A stretch of DNA of 64,000 nucleotides from NCBI RefSeq assembly GCF_042854845.1, contig NZ_AP031498.1, positions 3,968,001 to 4,032,000 of the forward strand, written 5' to 3'. Source of the stretch: Maricurvus nonylphenolicus (GTDB taxonomy: Bacteria > Pseudomonadota > Gammaproteobacteria > Pseudomonadales > Cellvibrionaceae). The notes beneath the pieces were generated by a model. The model was not told the DNA's origin, did not search any database, and saw only the letters and a program-made list of their open reading frames with translations. Positions 33,188 through 43,371 of the stretch are shown piece by piece; positions within the stretch are counted from its first letter, which is position 1, and each line of letters opens with the position of its first letter. The position numbers and the translations under genes are program-made.

Positions 33188-35508
33188 TCAGAAGTCCATA
33201 TTAACCCGTAAGCCAACCTGACGCTCAGCCCCACGAGGTATCTGATGTACACGAACATCAGCACCGCCATAAATGGCCTGAGAAGACGACATATTGCTCA
33301 CGTATTGTTTATCGAATAGATTATTGGCAAATAAAGTCACTCGGTAATTTTCATCTTTCGCATCAATACCCATGCTTAAATTAAAGATACCGTAAGCATC
33401 CTGCTTCATCGCCGGGTCTCCAAGCAAATCAAAGTGAACATCATCCTGCCACTGATAGGAGAAATCGATAAATCCGTTAAACGGCATATTGTCGAACGGC
33501 AAAGTGTATTCACCTGCCAGGGTATATTTAAGATCCGGAGAATTATTTAGATCCTCCCCACTTAGATCCTGAGTACCTCCCACACAACCTTGAGCTGCGG
33601 TTTGCAGCGCATAACAATCAGCTTCTTCGAAGGATTTGATGGTGGCATCAATATAAGCAGCTCCCAAGGTCAAACGCAGATTTTCAGATACGAGAAAAAT
33701 GGCATCAACTTCCAACCCCATAGTTTCCAGATCACCCACATTATTGAGCTTCAGCTCGGTAGAACCTGTGCTGGGATCATCGACACGACTTTGCGCCTGA
33801 AAGTCACTGTATTCTGAATAGAACAGAACCGCATTAAACTGCATTCTGCCGTCCAGCAACGTGCTTTTCATACCTAACTCATAGGCATCTGATGTCTCAG
33901 GAGCAACAGGGTTGTCGACACTGAAGGAAGAAAACGATGATGTCACATCATAAGCCTGGCCTTTGTAACCACGACTGTAACCACCAAAGAACATCAAATC
34001 GTCATTAGGGAAATACTGTAATGCCAATTTACCTGTTACGACTTTGTCTTTATCGGATTCATTATCAACCACAAAAGACTGATCACCTGCGGGCCCTAAA
34101 GGTGGTGTAAATGGATTATCTTCCCTATCGTAGCTAACCGAAATTTCTTCTACGTTATAACGTAAACCAGCAATCAAGGCCCACTGATCAGAAAGATTCA
34201 ACTTACCTTGACCAAAAATTGCATAAGTCTCGTTTTCAGTTTCGGCTTCCCAATCGGCGTAAAAGAAAACAGGGCCTCGTTCAAAGTCTTTATCGGTTGT
34301 GTTTTTTGAATAATACAACCCGGCTACATATTCATAGTTTTCAAAAACCGGAGAAGTCAGGCGAATTTCTTGGGTTAACAACCGGGTCCCCGTAGAAGAA
34401 AACTGCTCTAGAACAGGCAGACCGGAAGCAAACGGCGGAGAAGGTAATGGCGCATCGGTACTATCCATATCCTGCATAAATGAATAGCTCCAGTCCCGGT
34501 AACCGGTAACCGGTAACCGGTAATGGACGTCAGGGTATATTCACCCAATGCGTAATCCAGTTTTAAGGTTCCAGACCAATCCTTGGAGATGGAATGAATA
34601 TCGGTATCCAGGCGAACATCGGTGTTATCATCCGAGGGTGTTAACCCCGTCAACCACAGCGATGAAGGATAACCCAGTAGTACGCCGCCTAATAATGCGC
34701 CATCCTCAACGTAGGAATAAGGTCCTGCACAACAATCTTCATCTGCTTCATTGTATTCTCCAATAAAGCTAACCTGTAGATCATCACTGACATCCCAATT
34801 CAACTTAACGCGACCACCTTTGGTCACGCCACCATTGAGCTTTTCACCGGTAGAGATATTATCGATATTACCTTCGACATCACTGTAATAAGCACTGGCC
34901 CGAATACCCAAGGTATCCGTCAACTTGCCAGATACAGAACCTGAAACACGATCCTCATCATCGACAATTTTTGTATAACTTACTGATCCCTCAAACTCTT
35001 CCGAAGGCGCCTTAGTTACTATGTTAATCACACCGGCAGAAGCGCTTTTACCAAATAGCGTGCTCTGGGGCCCCCGTAATACCTCAACACGTTCAATATC
35101 CACCAGATTAGAAAATGCCTGGGCTGAGCGGGCAACGGGTACGTCATCAACAATGACCGCGACGCTTGGCTCGACTGACATACTAAATGCACGGGTACCA
35201 ATGCCACGCAGAGCAATGGGTGAATTGTTTTTATTGGCCCCTTGGGTGATTGTCAGGGAAGGCGAAACCTTAGAGAGATCACTAAAGTTCTGAATTCCCT
35301 GATTTACTAGGTCATCACCCTGCATTGCAGTTACGGCAACTGGTACATCCTGGGCGCTTTCTGCCCGCTTTTGCGCGGTCACCACAACTTCTTCCAAGAC
35401 CAGACCTTCGGCCATTACAGGTGAGCTAGCCAATAGACCTGCCGTAACCAAGCCTATAGCTGACGATAGGGTTTTCCGTTTAAGTTGTTTTGTTTTTATA
35501 TATTGCAT
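33188..35508 (-). pseudogene. TonB-dependent receptor, frame broken at a 7-bp tandem repeat (possibly phase-variable)
   Basis: The N-terminal frame runs 35508 to 34408 and the C-terminal frame continues to 33188. Part one has a signal peptide (ending SSPVMA), the plug domain with LEEVVVTAQKRAESAQDVPV, and the VERVEVLRGPQSTLFGKSA-type region (read IERVEVLRGPQSTLFG). Part two has barrel strands ending ERQVGLRVNMDF with the terminal Phe. The frames separate exactly at four TTACCGG copies (34496-34523). With two copies the join would read SITGYRDWSYSFMQDMD, a normal receptor sequence of about 768 residues. It probably imports a glycan or oligosaccharide for the neighbouring GH2 enzyme. It is broken in this sequence; sequencing error is possible. 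Confidence 0.9.
34496..34523. repeat. Heptanucleotide tandem repeat (CCGGTAA x4) inside the TonB receptor gene
   Basis: Four perfect, contiguous copies of CCGGTAA (TTACCGG on the coding strand). Seven is not a multiple of three, so each gain or loss shifts the frame. Two, five or eight copies give an open receptor, while the present four do not. Confidence 0.95.
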
Positions 35509-35600
35509 GAATACTCTCCAGTAGCTTCTTTGAGCTAACTCGCTTTTATTATCTTTTTAATACTCCCTCCCACTTTCCAGCCTCAAACCACACAACCGGA

Positions 35601-35619
35601 AAAATGGTAAGACCAATTT
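35601..35619. promoter_or_regulatory. Palindromic operator-like site 1 upstream of the TonB receptor
   Basis: The arms AAAATGGT and ACCAATTT flank AAG, giving TGGTNNNACCA. This fits the TnGTnnnACnA pattern known for FCD-type GntR regulators, which often respond to hexuronates and other organic acids. It lies about 95 bp upstream of the receptor ATG. Confidence 0.5.
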
Positions 35620-35675
35620 AAGGGTGAGCTACGATTATGTCAATAAATTGCTATAGAAAAGTACTAGAAATGGCA

Positions 35676-35694
35676 CAATTGGTATTACCAAATA
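35676..35694. promoter_or_regulatory. Palindromic operator-like site 2 upstream of the TonB receptor
   Basis: CAATTGGT-ATT-ACCAAATA is a second TGGTNNNACCA palindrome, 75 bp from the first centre to centre. Two matching palindromes in the 331-bp leader of the receptor suggest a repressor of the receptor/GH2 unit. The rest of 35509-35839 is AT-rich and holds no gene; a further small palindrome CATTTT-N4-AAAATG is at 35696-35711. Confidence 0.5.
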
Positions 35695-35809
35695 TCATTT
35701 TCGGTAAAATGAGGTAGAAATTCATGACAATGAGCCACTATTACCACTTTTTTGTGGCAAATTTTGGCCAATTGACGACAAGTTAATCGTGAAAGGAGTG
35801 AAGAGAGAA

Positions 35810-35831
35810 CAGGCTTGAGGGCTCAAGCCTG
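35810..35831 (-). terminator. Terminator after ispF
   Basis: CAGGCTTGAG and CTCAAGCCTG form a 10-bp stem just past the ispF stop codon, followed on the minus strand by TTCTCTCTTC. It probably ends the ftsB-ispD-ispF transcript. Confidence 0.75.
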
Positions 35832-35839
35832 GCTAAAAA

Positions 35840-36313
35840 TCAGGCTGAAATCAGCAAAACAACAGCGTGGGCAGCAATACCTTCCTTACGCCCGGCAAAA
35901 CCCAGTTTTTCAGTGGTGGTCGCCTTCACATTGATCTGACCAATTTCAGATTCCAGATCATCTGCAATGCGCTCCACCATGTGAGAGATATGAGGGGCCA
36001 TTTTCGGGGCCTGGGCCACCACTGTCATATCCGCATTGGCGAGTTTCCAACCTGCGGCTTTAACCTTGCCATAGACCATACGCAGCAGCGCTCGACTATC
36101 GGCATTCTTGTAGGTGGGGTCGTTATCGGGAAAGTGTTTGCCAATATCACCCATAGCAGCAGCACCCAACAGTGCATCACATAAGGCATGCAGCAATACA
36201 TCACCATCGGAATGAGCTATCAAACCGCGCTCGTGAGGGATAACGCATCCGCCAATCACAATCTTGTCGCCTTCACCGAATGCATGAACGTCGTAGCCGT
36301 GGCCGATTCGCAT
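35840..36313 (-). CDS. ispF: 2-C-methyl-D-erythritol 2,4-cyclodiphosphate synthase
   Basis: A 157-residue protein of standard IspF length. It starts MRIGHGYDVHAFGEGDKIVIGG with the metal-binding Asp and His (DVH), has LIAHSDGDVLLHALCDALLG, and ends with the TTEKLGFAGRKEGIAAHAV signature. It forms the cyclic diphosphate in the MEP isoprenoid pathway. An AGGA ribosome site precedes the ATG by eight bases. A REP palindrome that is part of the ispD coding end lies 24 bp upstream, so translation or mRNA level of ispF may depend on that hairpin. Confidence 0.97.
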   Translation of the reverse strand: MRIGHGYDVHAFGEGDKIVIGGCVIPHERGLIAHSDGDVLLHALCDALLGAAAMGDIGKHFPDNDPTYKNADSRALLRMVYGKVKAAGWKLANADMTVVAQAPKMAPHISHMVERIADDLESEIGQINVKATTTEKLGFAGRKEGIAAHAVVLLISA

Positions 36314-36332
36314 GTTTTATTTCCTGCTTATT

Positions 36333-37070
36333 TTATGGGGTCTGACCCGCAGGGTCAGACCCCGTTTGGGAATTGTTCTGGGAGTTTAGAATAAGCTCTG
36401 CCATGGGCAGATCTTCCGGGCGAGTGATTTTAATATTGTCACGGCGGCCCTCTACCATGAGTGGATAGTAGCCCATTTGCTCTACAGCGCTCGCTTCATC
36501 GGTTACCGCCGAACCATGTTTGGCTGCGCGCTCAAGTGCCTCCAGCAAAATACCATAACGAAACATCTGTGGAGTTTGTGCTTGCCATAACACCTGGCGA
36601 TCTACCGTGGTTTCAATACCATACTCGCGGTTAATACGCTTAATGGTATCGCTCACAGGTACACCGAGAATGCCTCCGACCAAGTGATCTTCCAACTCAT
36701 TAAACAAGCCTTCGATATTATCCAGATCAACACAGGGACGTGCCGCATCATGCACCAGAACCCAATCCAGTTTGTCGAGTTTATCCTGTAGGTAGCGTAG
36801 GCCATTTAAGACGGAATCACTGCGTTCCTGCCCACCATCAACACGGATAATTTTCGGGTGCGCAGCAATTGCCAATGAATCCCACTGCTCATCAAAGGGA
36901 TTAATGGTAACCACAATACCTTCCAGCAAAGGCAACTCAAGTAAACGCTCAAGAGTATGCTCAAGAATGGTTTTGCCATTAAGCTGCAGGTACTGTTTGG
37001 GGATTTCCGCTCCCATGCGCGAGCCAATACCCGCAGCGGGGACTATTGCCCAATAGTTTGCACTATCCAT
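36333..37070 (-). CDS. ispD: 2-C-methyl-D-erythritol 4-phosphate cytidylyltransferase with REP-encoded tail
   Basis: A 245-residue protein. The CTP-binding start WAIVPAAGIGSRMGAEIPKQ, VHDAARPCVDLDNI and ITRPEDLPMAELIL are typical of IspD. It makes CDP-methylerythritol in the MEP pathway. The normal C-terminus would end soon after the ELIL region. Instead the last ten residues (GSDPAGQTP preceded by T) are translated from a REP palindrome at 36337-36363, with the TAA immediately after it. The tail is therefore an acquired repeat-derived extension, probably tolerated because it lies outside the catalytic fold. Confidence 0.96.
   Translation of the reverse strand: MDSANYWAIVPAAGIGSRMGAEIPKQYLQLNGKTILEHTLERLLELPLLEGIVVTINPFDEQWDSLAIAAHPKIIRVDGGQERSDSVLNGLRYLQDKLDKLDWVLVHDAARPCVDLDNIEGLFNELEDHLVGGILGVPVSDTIKRINREYGIETTVDRQVLWQAQTPQMFRYGILLEALERAAKHGSAVTDEASAVEQMGYYPLMVEGRRDNIKITRPEDLPMAELILNSQNNSQTGSDPAGQTP
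36337..36363. repeat. Single REP palindrome inside the 3' end of ispD
   Basis: A perfect 27-nt palindrome with arms GGGGTCTGACCC and GGGTCAGACCCC and loop GCA, in frame with ispD and encoding its last residues. It is the only copy here that is fully inside a coding sequence. Confidence 0.92.
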
Positions 37071-37085
37071 ATAAGACTCTAGCGA

Positions 37086-37370
37086 TCAATTATCCTGCTC
37101 CGGCTCCACAACCATAAAGAATGTTTCACCCGGTTTAATCATGCCCATATCTTCACGGGCGCGTTCTTCAACACTACCCAAGCCGGATTTTAAGGCATCG
37201 ACTTCCAGCATTAACACGCGGTTACGTTCCTGCAAGCGCCCGTTTTCGACTTGCTGCTGCTGGATTTCACGATCCAGGCGCGCCACATCTGCCAGACTGC
37301 CCTCACCTATCCACAGGCGATATTGCAGGCCAATAAAGAGAATCAGCAGAATGGGGATAAGCCATTTCAT
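37086..37370 (-). CDS. ftsB: Cell division protein FtsB
   Basis: A 94-residue bitopic membrane protein. It has an N-terminal membrane helix (MKWLIPILLILFIGLQYRLW), then a coiled coil (residues 27-65, LDREIQQQQVENGRLQERNR), and the ARED-x-MGMIKPGETFF ending typical of FtsB. It works with FtsL and FtsQ in the divisome. It lies directly upstream of ispD on the same strand, the standard gammaproteobacterial order. Confidence 0.96.
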   Translation of the reverse strand: MKWLIPILLILFIGLQYRLWIGEGSLADVARLDREIQQQQVENGRLQERNRVLMLEVDALKSGLGSVEERAREDMGMIKPGETFFMVVEPEQDN

Positions 37371-37469
37371 GTTATACGCGGGACGCTAAAAAGTGAGATC
37401 GTAGAATAACATATCACATTGTGAATGACGTGAGATGCTAGACATAAAAGAGGCCAGAGTTCTTAACCC

Positions 37470-37637
37470 GGAGTTAGTTGGGTGGGTACTGTTCTTCGCG
37501 CCCATAAGCGGCAGGCAAAAGTCAGCGCTACGTAAACTCGCAAAAAACGCTCAAACAACCTCCGCGACTACCCTGACTTTTGCCTGCCGCTTAAGCATGG
37601 GCTGATTGCTACGAACAGTACCCACCCAACTAACTCC
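37470..37637. repeat. Long hairpin element A, locus 2 (twin inverted foldback, family 1)
   Basis: The outer stem is 25 bp and perfect (37470-37494 with 37613-37637), starting GGAGTTAGTTGGGTGGG and ending CTGTTC. The inner 21-bp stem (37505-37525 with 37573-37593) is identical to locus 1. The core 37526-37572 differs from locus 1 at three positions (CTCGCAAAAAACGCTCAAAC). Only GGAG and CTGTTC of the outer arm are shared with locus 1, yet both copies pair fully. It lies between eno and ftsB. Confidence 0.92.
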
Positions 37638-37680
37638 TCGCATTGTGCGGCATCATTCTATATTTATTTATCCGAAGGTA

Positions 37681-37854
37681 GGTTTACCCATGGGGGGAAG
37701 GCCCTATGACCAATCAGGCTGCGCTTAAGACTTGTACTGGGGCGAGGAGCGTTTACGAGGACTGTCTGAGCGTTTTACAGCGAGTTCCGCAAGTGCGACC
37801 GCCCCAGTACAAGTCTTGCAGCCGGGAATATGGCCTTCCCCCCATGGGTAAACC
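37681..37854. repeat. Long hairpin element B, locus 2 (inverted partner)
   Basis: The outer stem is 23 bp and perfect (37681-37703 with 37832-37854), sharing GGTTTACCCA with locus 1 and then differing. The inner stem is 18 bp and perfect (37727-37744 with 37800-37817, AAGACTTGTACTGGGGCG); the C-G pair of locus 1 is A-T here, a compensatory change. The core carries GAGGACTGTCTGAGCG and GCGAGTTCCGC. Confidence 0.92.
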
Positions 37855-37889
37855 GGGGTATTAACACCAAACTAAAACAAGCAAAAACA

Positions 37890-37920
37890 AAAAAGCCCGG
37901 AATAAATCCGGGCTTTTTAA
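37890..37920 (-). terminator. Rho-independent terminator of eno
   Basis: AGCCCGG and CCGGGCT pair around an AT-rich 7-nt loop. On the minus strand it is followed by TTTTTTGTTTTTG. It lies 27 bp after the eno stop codon; A/T tracts on both sides could make it bidirectional. Confidence 0.92.
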
Positions 37921-37946
37921 AAACGTGTCAGGCGTATTTAAGTAAC

Positions 37947-39236
<1,290 letters not shown>

Positions 39237-39307
39237 GGTAACAATGGCTCCAGAAATTTTGTCCTGTAAAGAAAAATAAAAAGAAAAAATAAGTAAGAAA
39301 TATAGTT

Positions 39308-40159
39308 TTAATTAATATCCAGTGGCGGCAAGGATTTCACCAGGTCATCCACGGCTTTCATCTCGGCCAAAAACGGCTCCAGCTTGTCCAGCGGTAAGGC
39401 ACTGGGGCCATCGCACTTGGCTTCGCTCGGATTCGGATGTGCTTCGAGGAACAAACCGGCCAGGCCCAGGGCCATACCAGCACGTCCCAGTTCAGCCACC
39501 TGATGACGGCGACCGCCGGAAGCGGCACCACCAGGATCACGGCACTGCAGGGCGTGGGTCACATCAAAGATCAGTGGTGCATTGCCACTGACTTCTTTCA
39601 TGGTCCGGAAGCCCAACATATCCACAACCAGATTGTCGTAACCGAAGGCGCTGCCGCGCTCGCACAACATGATCTTGTCGTTGCCGCACTCGCCGAATTT
39701 TTCGACGATGTTTTTCATTTGTGATGGACTCAGGAACTGTGGTTTTTTCACGTTAATCACAGCACCTGTCTCTGCCATGGCTTTCACCAGGTCAGTCTGA
39801 CGCGCCAGGAAGGCTGGCAGCTGGATCACATCACAAACTTCAGCAACCGGGGCACACTGATGCGGCTCATGCACATCGGTAATCACCGGCACGTTAAAGG
39901 TGTTTTTGATTTCTTCGAAAATCTTTAAGCCTTGTTCCATGCCAGGGCCACGGTAGGAAAATACCGAGGAGCGGTTGGCTTTATCGAAAGAGGCTTTAAA
40001 GACATAAGGAATACCCAGCTTTTCAGTGACCTGCACGTAGCTCTCGGCTACCTGCATGGCCATATCGCGGGATTCTAATACATTCATTCCGCCGAACAGA
40101 GTGAAGGGCTTGTCGTTGGCAACTTCAATGTCGCCTACATTTATGACTTTCTGTGTCAC
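39308..40159 (-). CDS. kdsA: 3-deoxy-8-phosphooctulonate (KDO-8-P) synthase
   Basis: A 283-residue protein starting at GTG 40159 with an AGGG ribosome site. It contains FTLFGGMNVLESRDMAMQ, FKASFDKANRSSVFSYRGPG, ITDVHEPHQCAPVAEVCDVI and FLEAHPNPSEAKCDGPSALP, all diagnostic of KdsA. It condenses PEP with arabinose-5-phosphate for the LPS inner core. It lies 9 bp downstream of pyrG, whose CTP product is needed to activate KDO. Confidence 0.98.
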   Translation of the reverse strand: MTQKVINVGDIEVANDKPFTLFGGMNVLESRDMAMQVAESYVQVTEKLGIPYVFKASFDKANRSSVFSYRGPGMEQGLKIFEEIKNTFNVPVITDVHEPHQCAPVAEVCDVIQLPAFLARQTDLVKAMAETGAVINVKKPQFLSPSQMKNIVEKFGECGNDKIMLCERGSAFGYDNLVVDMLGFRTMKEVSGNAPLIFDVTHALQCRDPGGAASGGRRHQVAELGRAGMALGLAGLFLEAHPNPSEAKCDGPSALPLDKLEPFLAEMKAVDDLVKSLPPLDIN

Positions 40160-40168
40160 GCTACAACC

Positions 40169-41791
40169 CTACTTCTTATTGGCAAGGGCAGCTTTAATGT
40201 AGCTGCCAAACAATGGGTGACCATCACGTGGCGTAGAGGTAAATTCCGGGTGGAACTGACAGGCCACGAACCAGGGGTGATCTTCGATCTCCACCATTTC
40301 TACCAGGGTATCGTCAGCGGACCAGCCGCCGATTTTCAAACCGGCTTCCTGCAGACGTGCCACGTAATTGTTGTTCACTTCAAAGCGGTGACGGTGACGT
40401 TCAACAATCACATCAGCGCCGTAGATATCACGGGCTTTACTGTCAGCCACCAGACGACACTCCTGCGCACCCAGGCGCATGGTGCCGCCCAGATCAGAGG
40501 TTTCATCGCGGGTCTCAACACCACCTTCTGAAGTTACCCACTCGGTGATCAGACCGATCACAGGATCAGGGCCGCTTTTGTTGAACTCGGTACTGTTGGC
40601 TTCTTTCAGCCCCAGTACGTTACGGGCGAATTCAATTACGACGGACTGCATGCCCAGGCAGATGCCCAGGTAAGGAATTTTGTTTTCACGGGCGTACTGA
40701 ACCGCCATCAACTTGCCTTCCAGACCACGCTCACCAAAGCCGCCCGGAACCAGAATGGCATCGGCATCTTTGATCAGGTCCAAGCCTTGCTCTTCAACAT
40801 CTTCTGCATTGATGTACTTGATGTTGACCTTGGTGCGGTTGGAAATACCGGCGTGATCCAGGGCTTCGTTCAACGACTTATAGGCGTCGATCAGCTCCAT
40901 GTACTTGCCAACCATGGCAACGGTCACTTCGCTTTCCGGATTCAGCTTGCCATCGGCAACCACATCCCACTCAGACAGGTCGGCAACCGGGGCTTCCAGG
41001 CGGAAGTTATCCAGCACGATCTGGTCGAGGTTATAGCTTTGTAGCAGCTTGGGAATGGTGTAAATGGTCTTGGCATCGGGAAGCGGCACAACCGCCTTTT
41101 CTTCCACGTTGGTAAACAGGGCAATCTTGCGGCGGGAGTCGGCGTCCACTTCCTTCTCGGAACGACACAGCAGGATTTCAGGCTGAACACCAATGGAACG
41201 CAGCTCTTTCACAGAGTGCTGGGTTGGCTTGGTCTTGGTCTCACCAGCTGTGGCGATATACGGCACCAGGGTCAGGTGGATCCACTGAGCGCGCTCACGG
41301 CCCAGTTCAACTTTCAGCTGACGCGCAGCTTCCAGGAATGGCTGGGATTCGATATCACCCACGGTGCCACCGATCTCTACCAGGGCAATGTCATAACCAT
41401 TACCGCCATCCAGTACACGGCGTTTGATTTCGTCGGTAATGTGCGGAATCACCTGTACGGTGCCGCCCAGGTAGTCACCACGACGCTCTTTACGCAGCAC
41501 AGTTTCGTAGACACGACCGGTGGTAAAGTTGTTACGACGGGACATTTTCGAGCGCAGGAAACGCTCGTAGTGGCCCAGATCCAGGTCGGTTTCAGCACCA
41601 TCTTCGGTGACGTAAACCTCACCGTGCTGGAACGGGCTCATGGTACCCGGGTCAACGTTGATATACGGGTCCAGCTTGAGGATGGTTACCTTCAGGCCAC
41701 GGGCCTCAAGAATGGCGCCCAAAGAAGCCGAGGCGATGCCCTTACCCAAAGAAGAAACAACACCGCCGGTAACGAAAATAAATCGCGTCAT
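40169..41791 (-). CDS. pyrG: CTP synthase
   Basis: A 540-residue two-domain enzyme of standard length. The N-terminal amidoligase domain starts MTRFIFVTGGVVSSLGKGIA and has LKLDPYINVDPGTMSPFQHG. The C-terminal class I glutamine amidotransferase domain has the nucleophile in YLGICLGMQ and the catalytic HPEF near the end. It makes CTP from UTP, ATP and glutamine. It is co-oriented with tilS upstream and kdsA-eno downstream. Confidence 0.98.
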   Translation of the reverse strand: MTRFIFVTGGVVSSLGKGIASASLGAILEARGLKVTILKLDPYINVDPGTMSPFQHGEVYVTEDGAETDLDLGHYERFLRSKMSRRNNFTTGRVYETVLRKERRGDYLGGTVQVIPHITDEIKRRVLDGGNGYDIALVEIGGTVGDIESQPFLEAARQLKVELGRERAQWIHLTLVPYIATAGETKTKPTQHSVKELRSIGVQPEILLCRSEKEVDADSRRKIALFTNVEEKAVVPLPDAKTIYTIPKLLQSYNLDQIVLDNFRLEAPVADLSEWDVVADGKLNPESEVTVAMVGKYMELIDAYKSLNEALDHAGISNRTKVNIKYINAEDVEEQGLDLIKDADAILVPGGFGERGLEGKLMAVQYARENKIPYLGICLGMQSVVIEFARNVLGLKEANSTEFNKSGPDPVIGLITEWVTSEGGVETRDETSDLGGTMRLGAQECRLVADSKARDIYGADVIVERHRHRFEVNNNYVARLQEAGLKIGGWSADDTLVEMVEIEDHPWFVACQFHPEFTSTPRDGHPLFGSYIKAALANKK

Positions 41792-41950
41792 GTATAGCCT
41801 TGCTAGATTGTTCGAACAGTTCGATTAGGAGCTGCTTTAGCGACGACCCCCTGTATATCGGGGCCCACAGAGGTATTTTGTGGGGCTCTTGTGCGTTTCT
41901 AAAGCTGTCCTCAAGATGGGACGCCAGTCTACCGGAAAGTGGCTCTCAGC

Positions 41951-43315
41951 TCAATCCAGATCTTGGCCTGATGGTGAAATTACAGATGGCTGTGAATCCT
42001 GGGTCAGCCTGGTCTGCCAGTCAATTTTGAGGCCGCCTTCGACGGCATAACCATCACAGATCCACAGATCCCCTACCGCCACCAATTGATCCCCCAGATA
42101 CAGCAGAGGCACCCTGTCACGCAACCAGGGCTGTAGCCCATATTCCTGTAGCAGCTTCTTCAAGGTTTGCGAGTGATTTCGCCCCTGGGGCTTGCAACGC
42201 TCGCCGCCGGATCGGTAACAGACCCCGTACTCCCGCCCAGCCTGCAAACCAACATCAGCTTGCTCAGTCTGCAACTGACTGCTGCCAAGGGAGAGTGAAT
42301 GGGTCAAATCCCAGCTTGTAGTCCAACCAGGCTCCGGGGTAGCAGGAGTTAGATACAAGTACAGGCGCTGTTGATAGCAGCGCATACTGTACCCTGCCCA
42401 CTGTACCTCAGCTTCACTGTCCTGGCGGTGACTGATCAATTGTTGCTCAATTTGCAGCAACTGGGCGCGACTCGGACAAGCGATATTCAGCTGTTCACAC
42501 CAAACACGCAGGAGTAACTGACGTCGGGATGAGGGAAGTTGCTGCAAGGCCTTCAGACTCAGATTGTGGCCCGCCCTATCCCGCTGTGGATCCATCTCCG
42601 CAAGATCATCAACCGCCAGGGCCTCACTCAACTCTGACTGCTGGCGACACAATTCAGCACTGGCCTGCCAGTTGCGGGAAAACTCCGGCCAACGGGCCTG
42701 CAGCAAGGGCATCACCTGGCGGCGCAAGTAGTTGCGATCAAAGCCTTCATCACTATTACTATCATCTTCCACCCAACGCAGCTCGTGGGTCTGAGCATAA
42801 GCCTCCAACTCACCGCGGGATAATTCCAGCAGCGGCCGATACAACTGGGCTTTTCCAATGGGGCGCTGTGCGGGGATAGCAGCCAATCCTTTTGGTCCCG
42901 CTCCGCGCATTAAACGCAGCAACAGGGTTTCAGCCTGATCATCGCGGTGATGGGCCAGCAACAGGCAGTCACCGGGCTCCAGCAAATCCTCAAAAGCCTG
43001 GTAGCGAGACTGACGAGCGGCTTCTTCCACACCGCCGCCAAGGTTACTGACCGCTACTGCGCGATCAACAAACGCCACCCCCAACTCGGCGCAGAAAGAC
43101 TGGCAGTGCTCCTGCCACTGGTCAGCGTGATCCGATAATCCATGATGAATATGGCAAGCGATAATCGGCTGCGAAAAACCGCACAGACTCAAGCCATGCA
43201 ACAGAACACTGGAATCCAAACCGCCACTCAAGCCGACGACCCAGCGCTTAACCCCTTCAAGCGCTGGCAGCTCACGGCGTAAAGTATGACTGACAATATT
43301 GATGGCATCACCCAT
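41951..43315 (-). CDS. tilS: tRNA(Ile)-lysidine synthase
   Basis: A 454-residue protein. The N-terminal PP-loop ATPase domain has VVGLSGGLDSSVLLHGL (residues 26-42), IIACHIHHGLSDHADQW, LLAHHRDDQAETLLLRLMRG and EDDSNSDEGFDRNYLRRQVM. The C-terminal domain shows GGERCKPQGRNHSQTLKKLL. It modifies the wobble cytidine of the AUA-reading tRNA-Ile to lysidine, an essential step. In the 159-bp gap to pyrG a small hairpin (CCCACA/TGTGGG) was seen but not assigned a role. Confidence 0.97.
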   Translation of the reverse strand: MGDAINIVSHTLRRELPALEGVKRWVVGLSGGLDSSVLLHGLSLCGFSQPIIACHIHHGLSDHADQWQEHCQSFCAELGVAFVDRAVAVSNLGGGVEEAARQSRYQAFEDLLEPGDCLLLAHHRDDQAETLLLRLMRGAGPKGLAAIPAQRPIGKAQLYRPLLELSRGELEAYAQTHELRWVEDDSNSDEGFDRNYLRRQVMPLLQARWPEFSRNWQASAELCRQQSELSEALAVDDLAEMDPQRDRAGHNLSLKALQQLPSSRRQLLLRVWCEQLNIACPSRAQLLQIEQQLISHRQDSEAEVQWAGYSMRCYQQRLYLYLTPATPEPGWTTSWDLTHSLSLGSSQLQTEQADVGLQAGREYGVCYRSGGERCKPQGRNHSQTLKKLLQEYGLQPWLRDRVPLLYLGDQLVAVGDLWICDGYAVEGGLKIDWQTRLTQDSQPSVISPSGQDLD

Positions 43316-43371
43316 AAGCTAATCGGATAAAGAGTTCAGTGAAATGCTAAGTGTACGCGGGAAGGGTTAAG

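Noticed and set aside
41792..41950. Hairpin upstream of pyrG as a regulatory attenuator
   Set aside because: Only a 6-bp stem with a long loop and no T run; not enough to claim.
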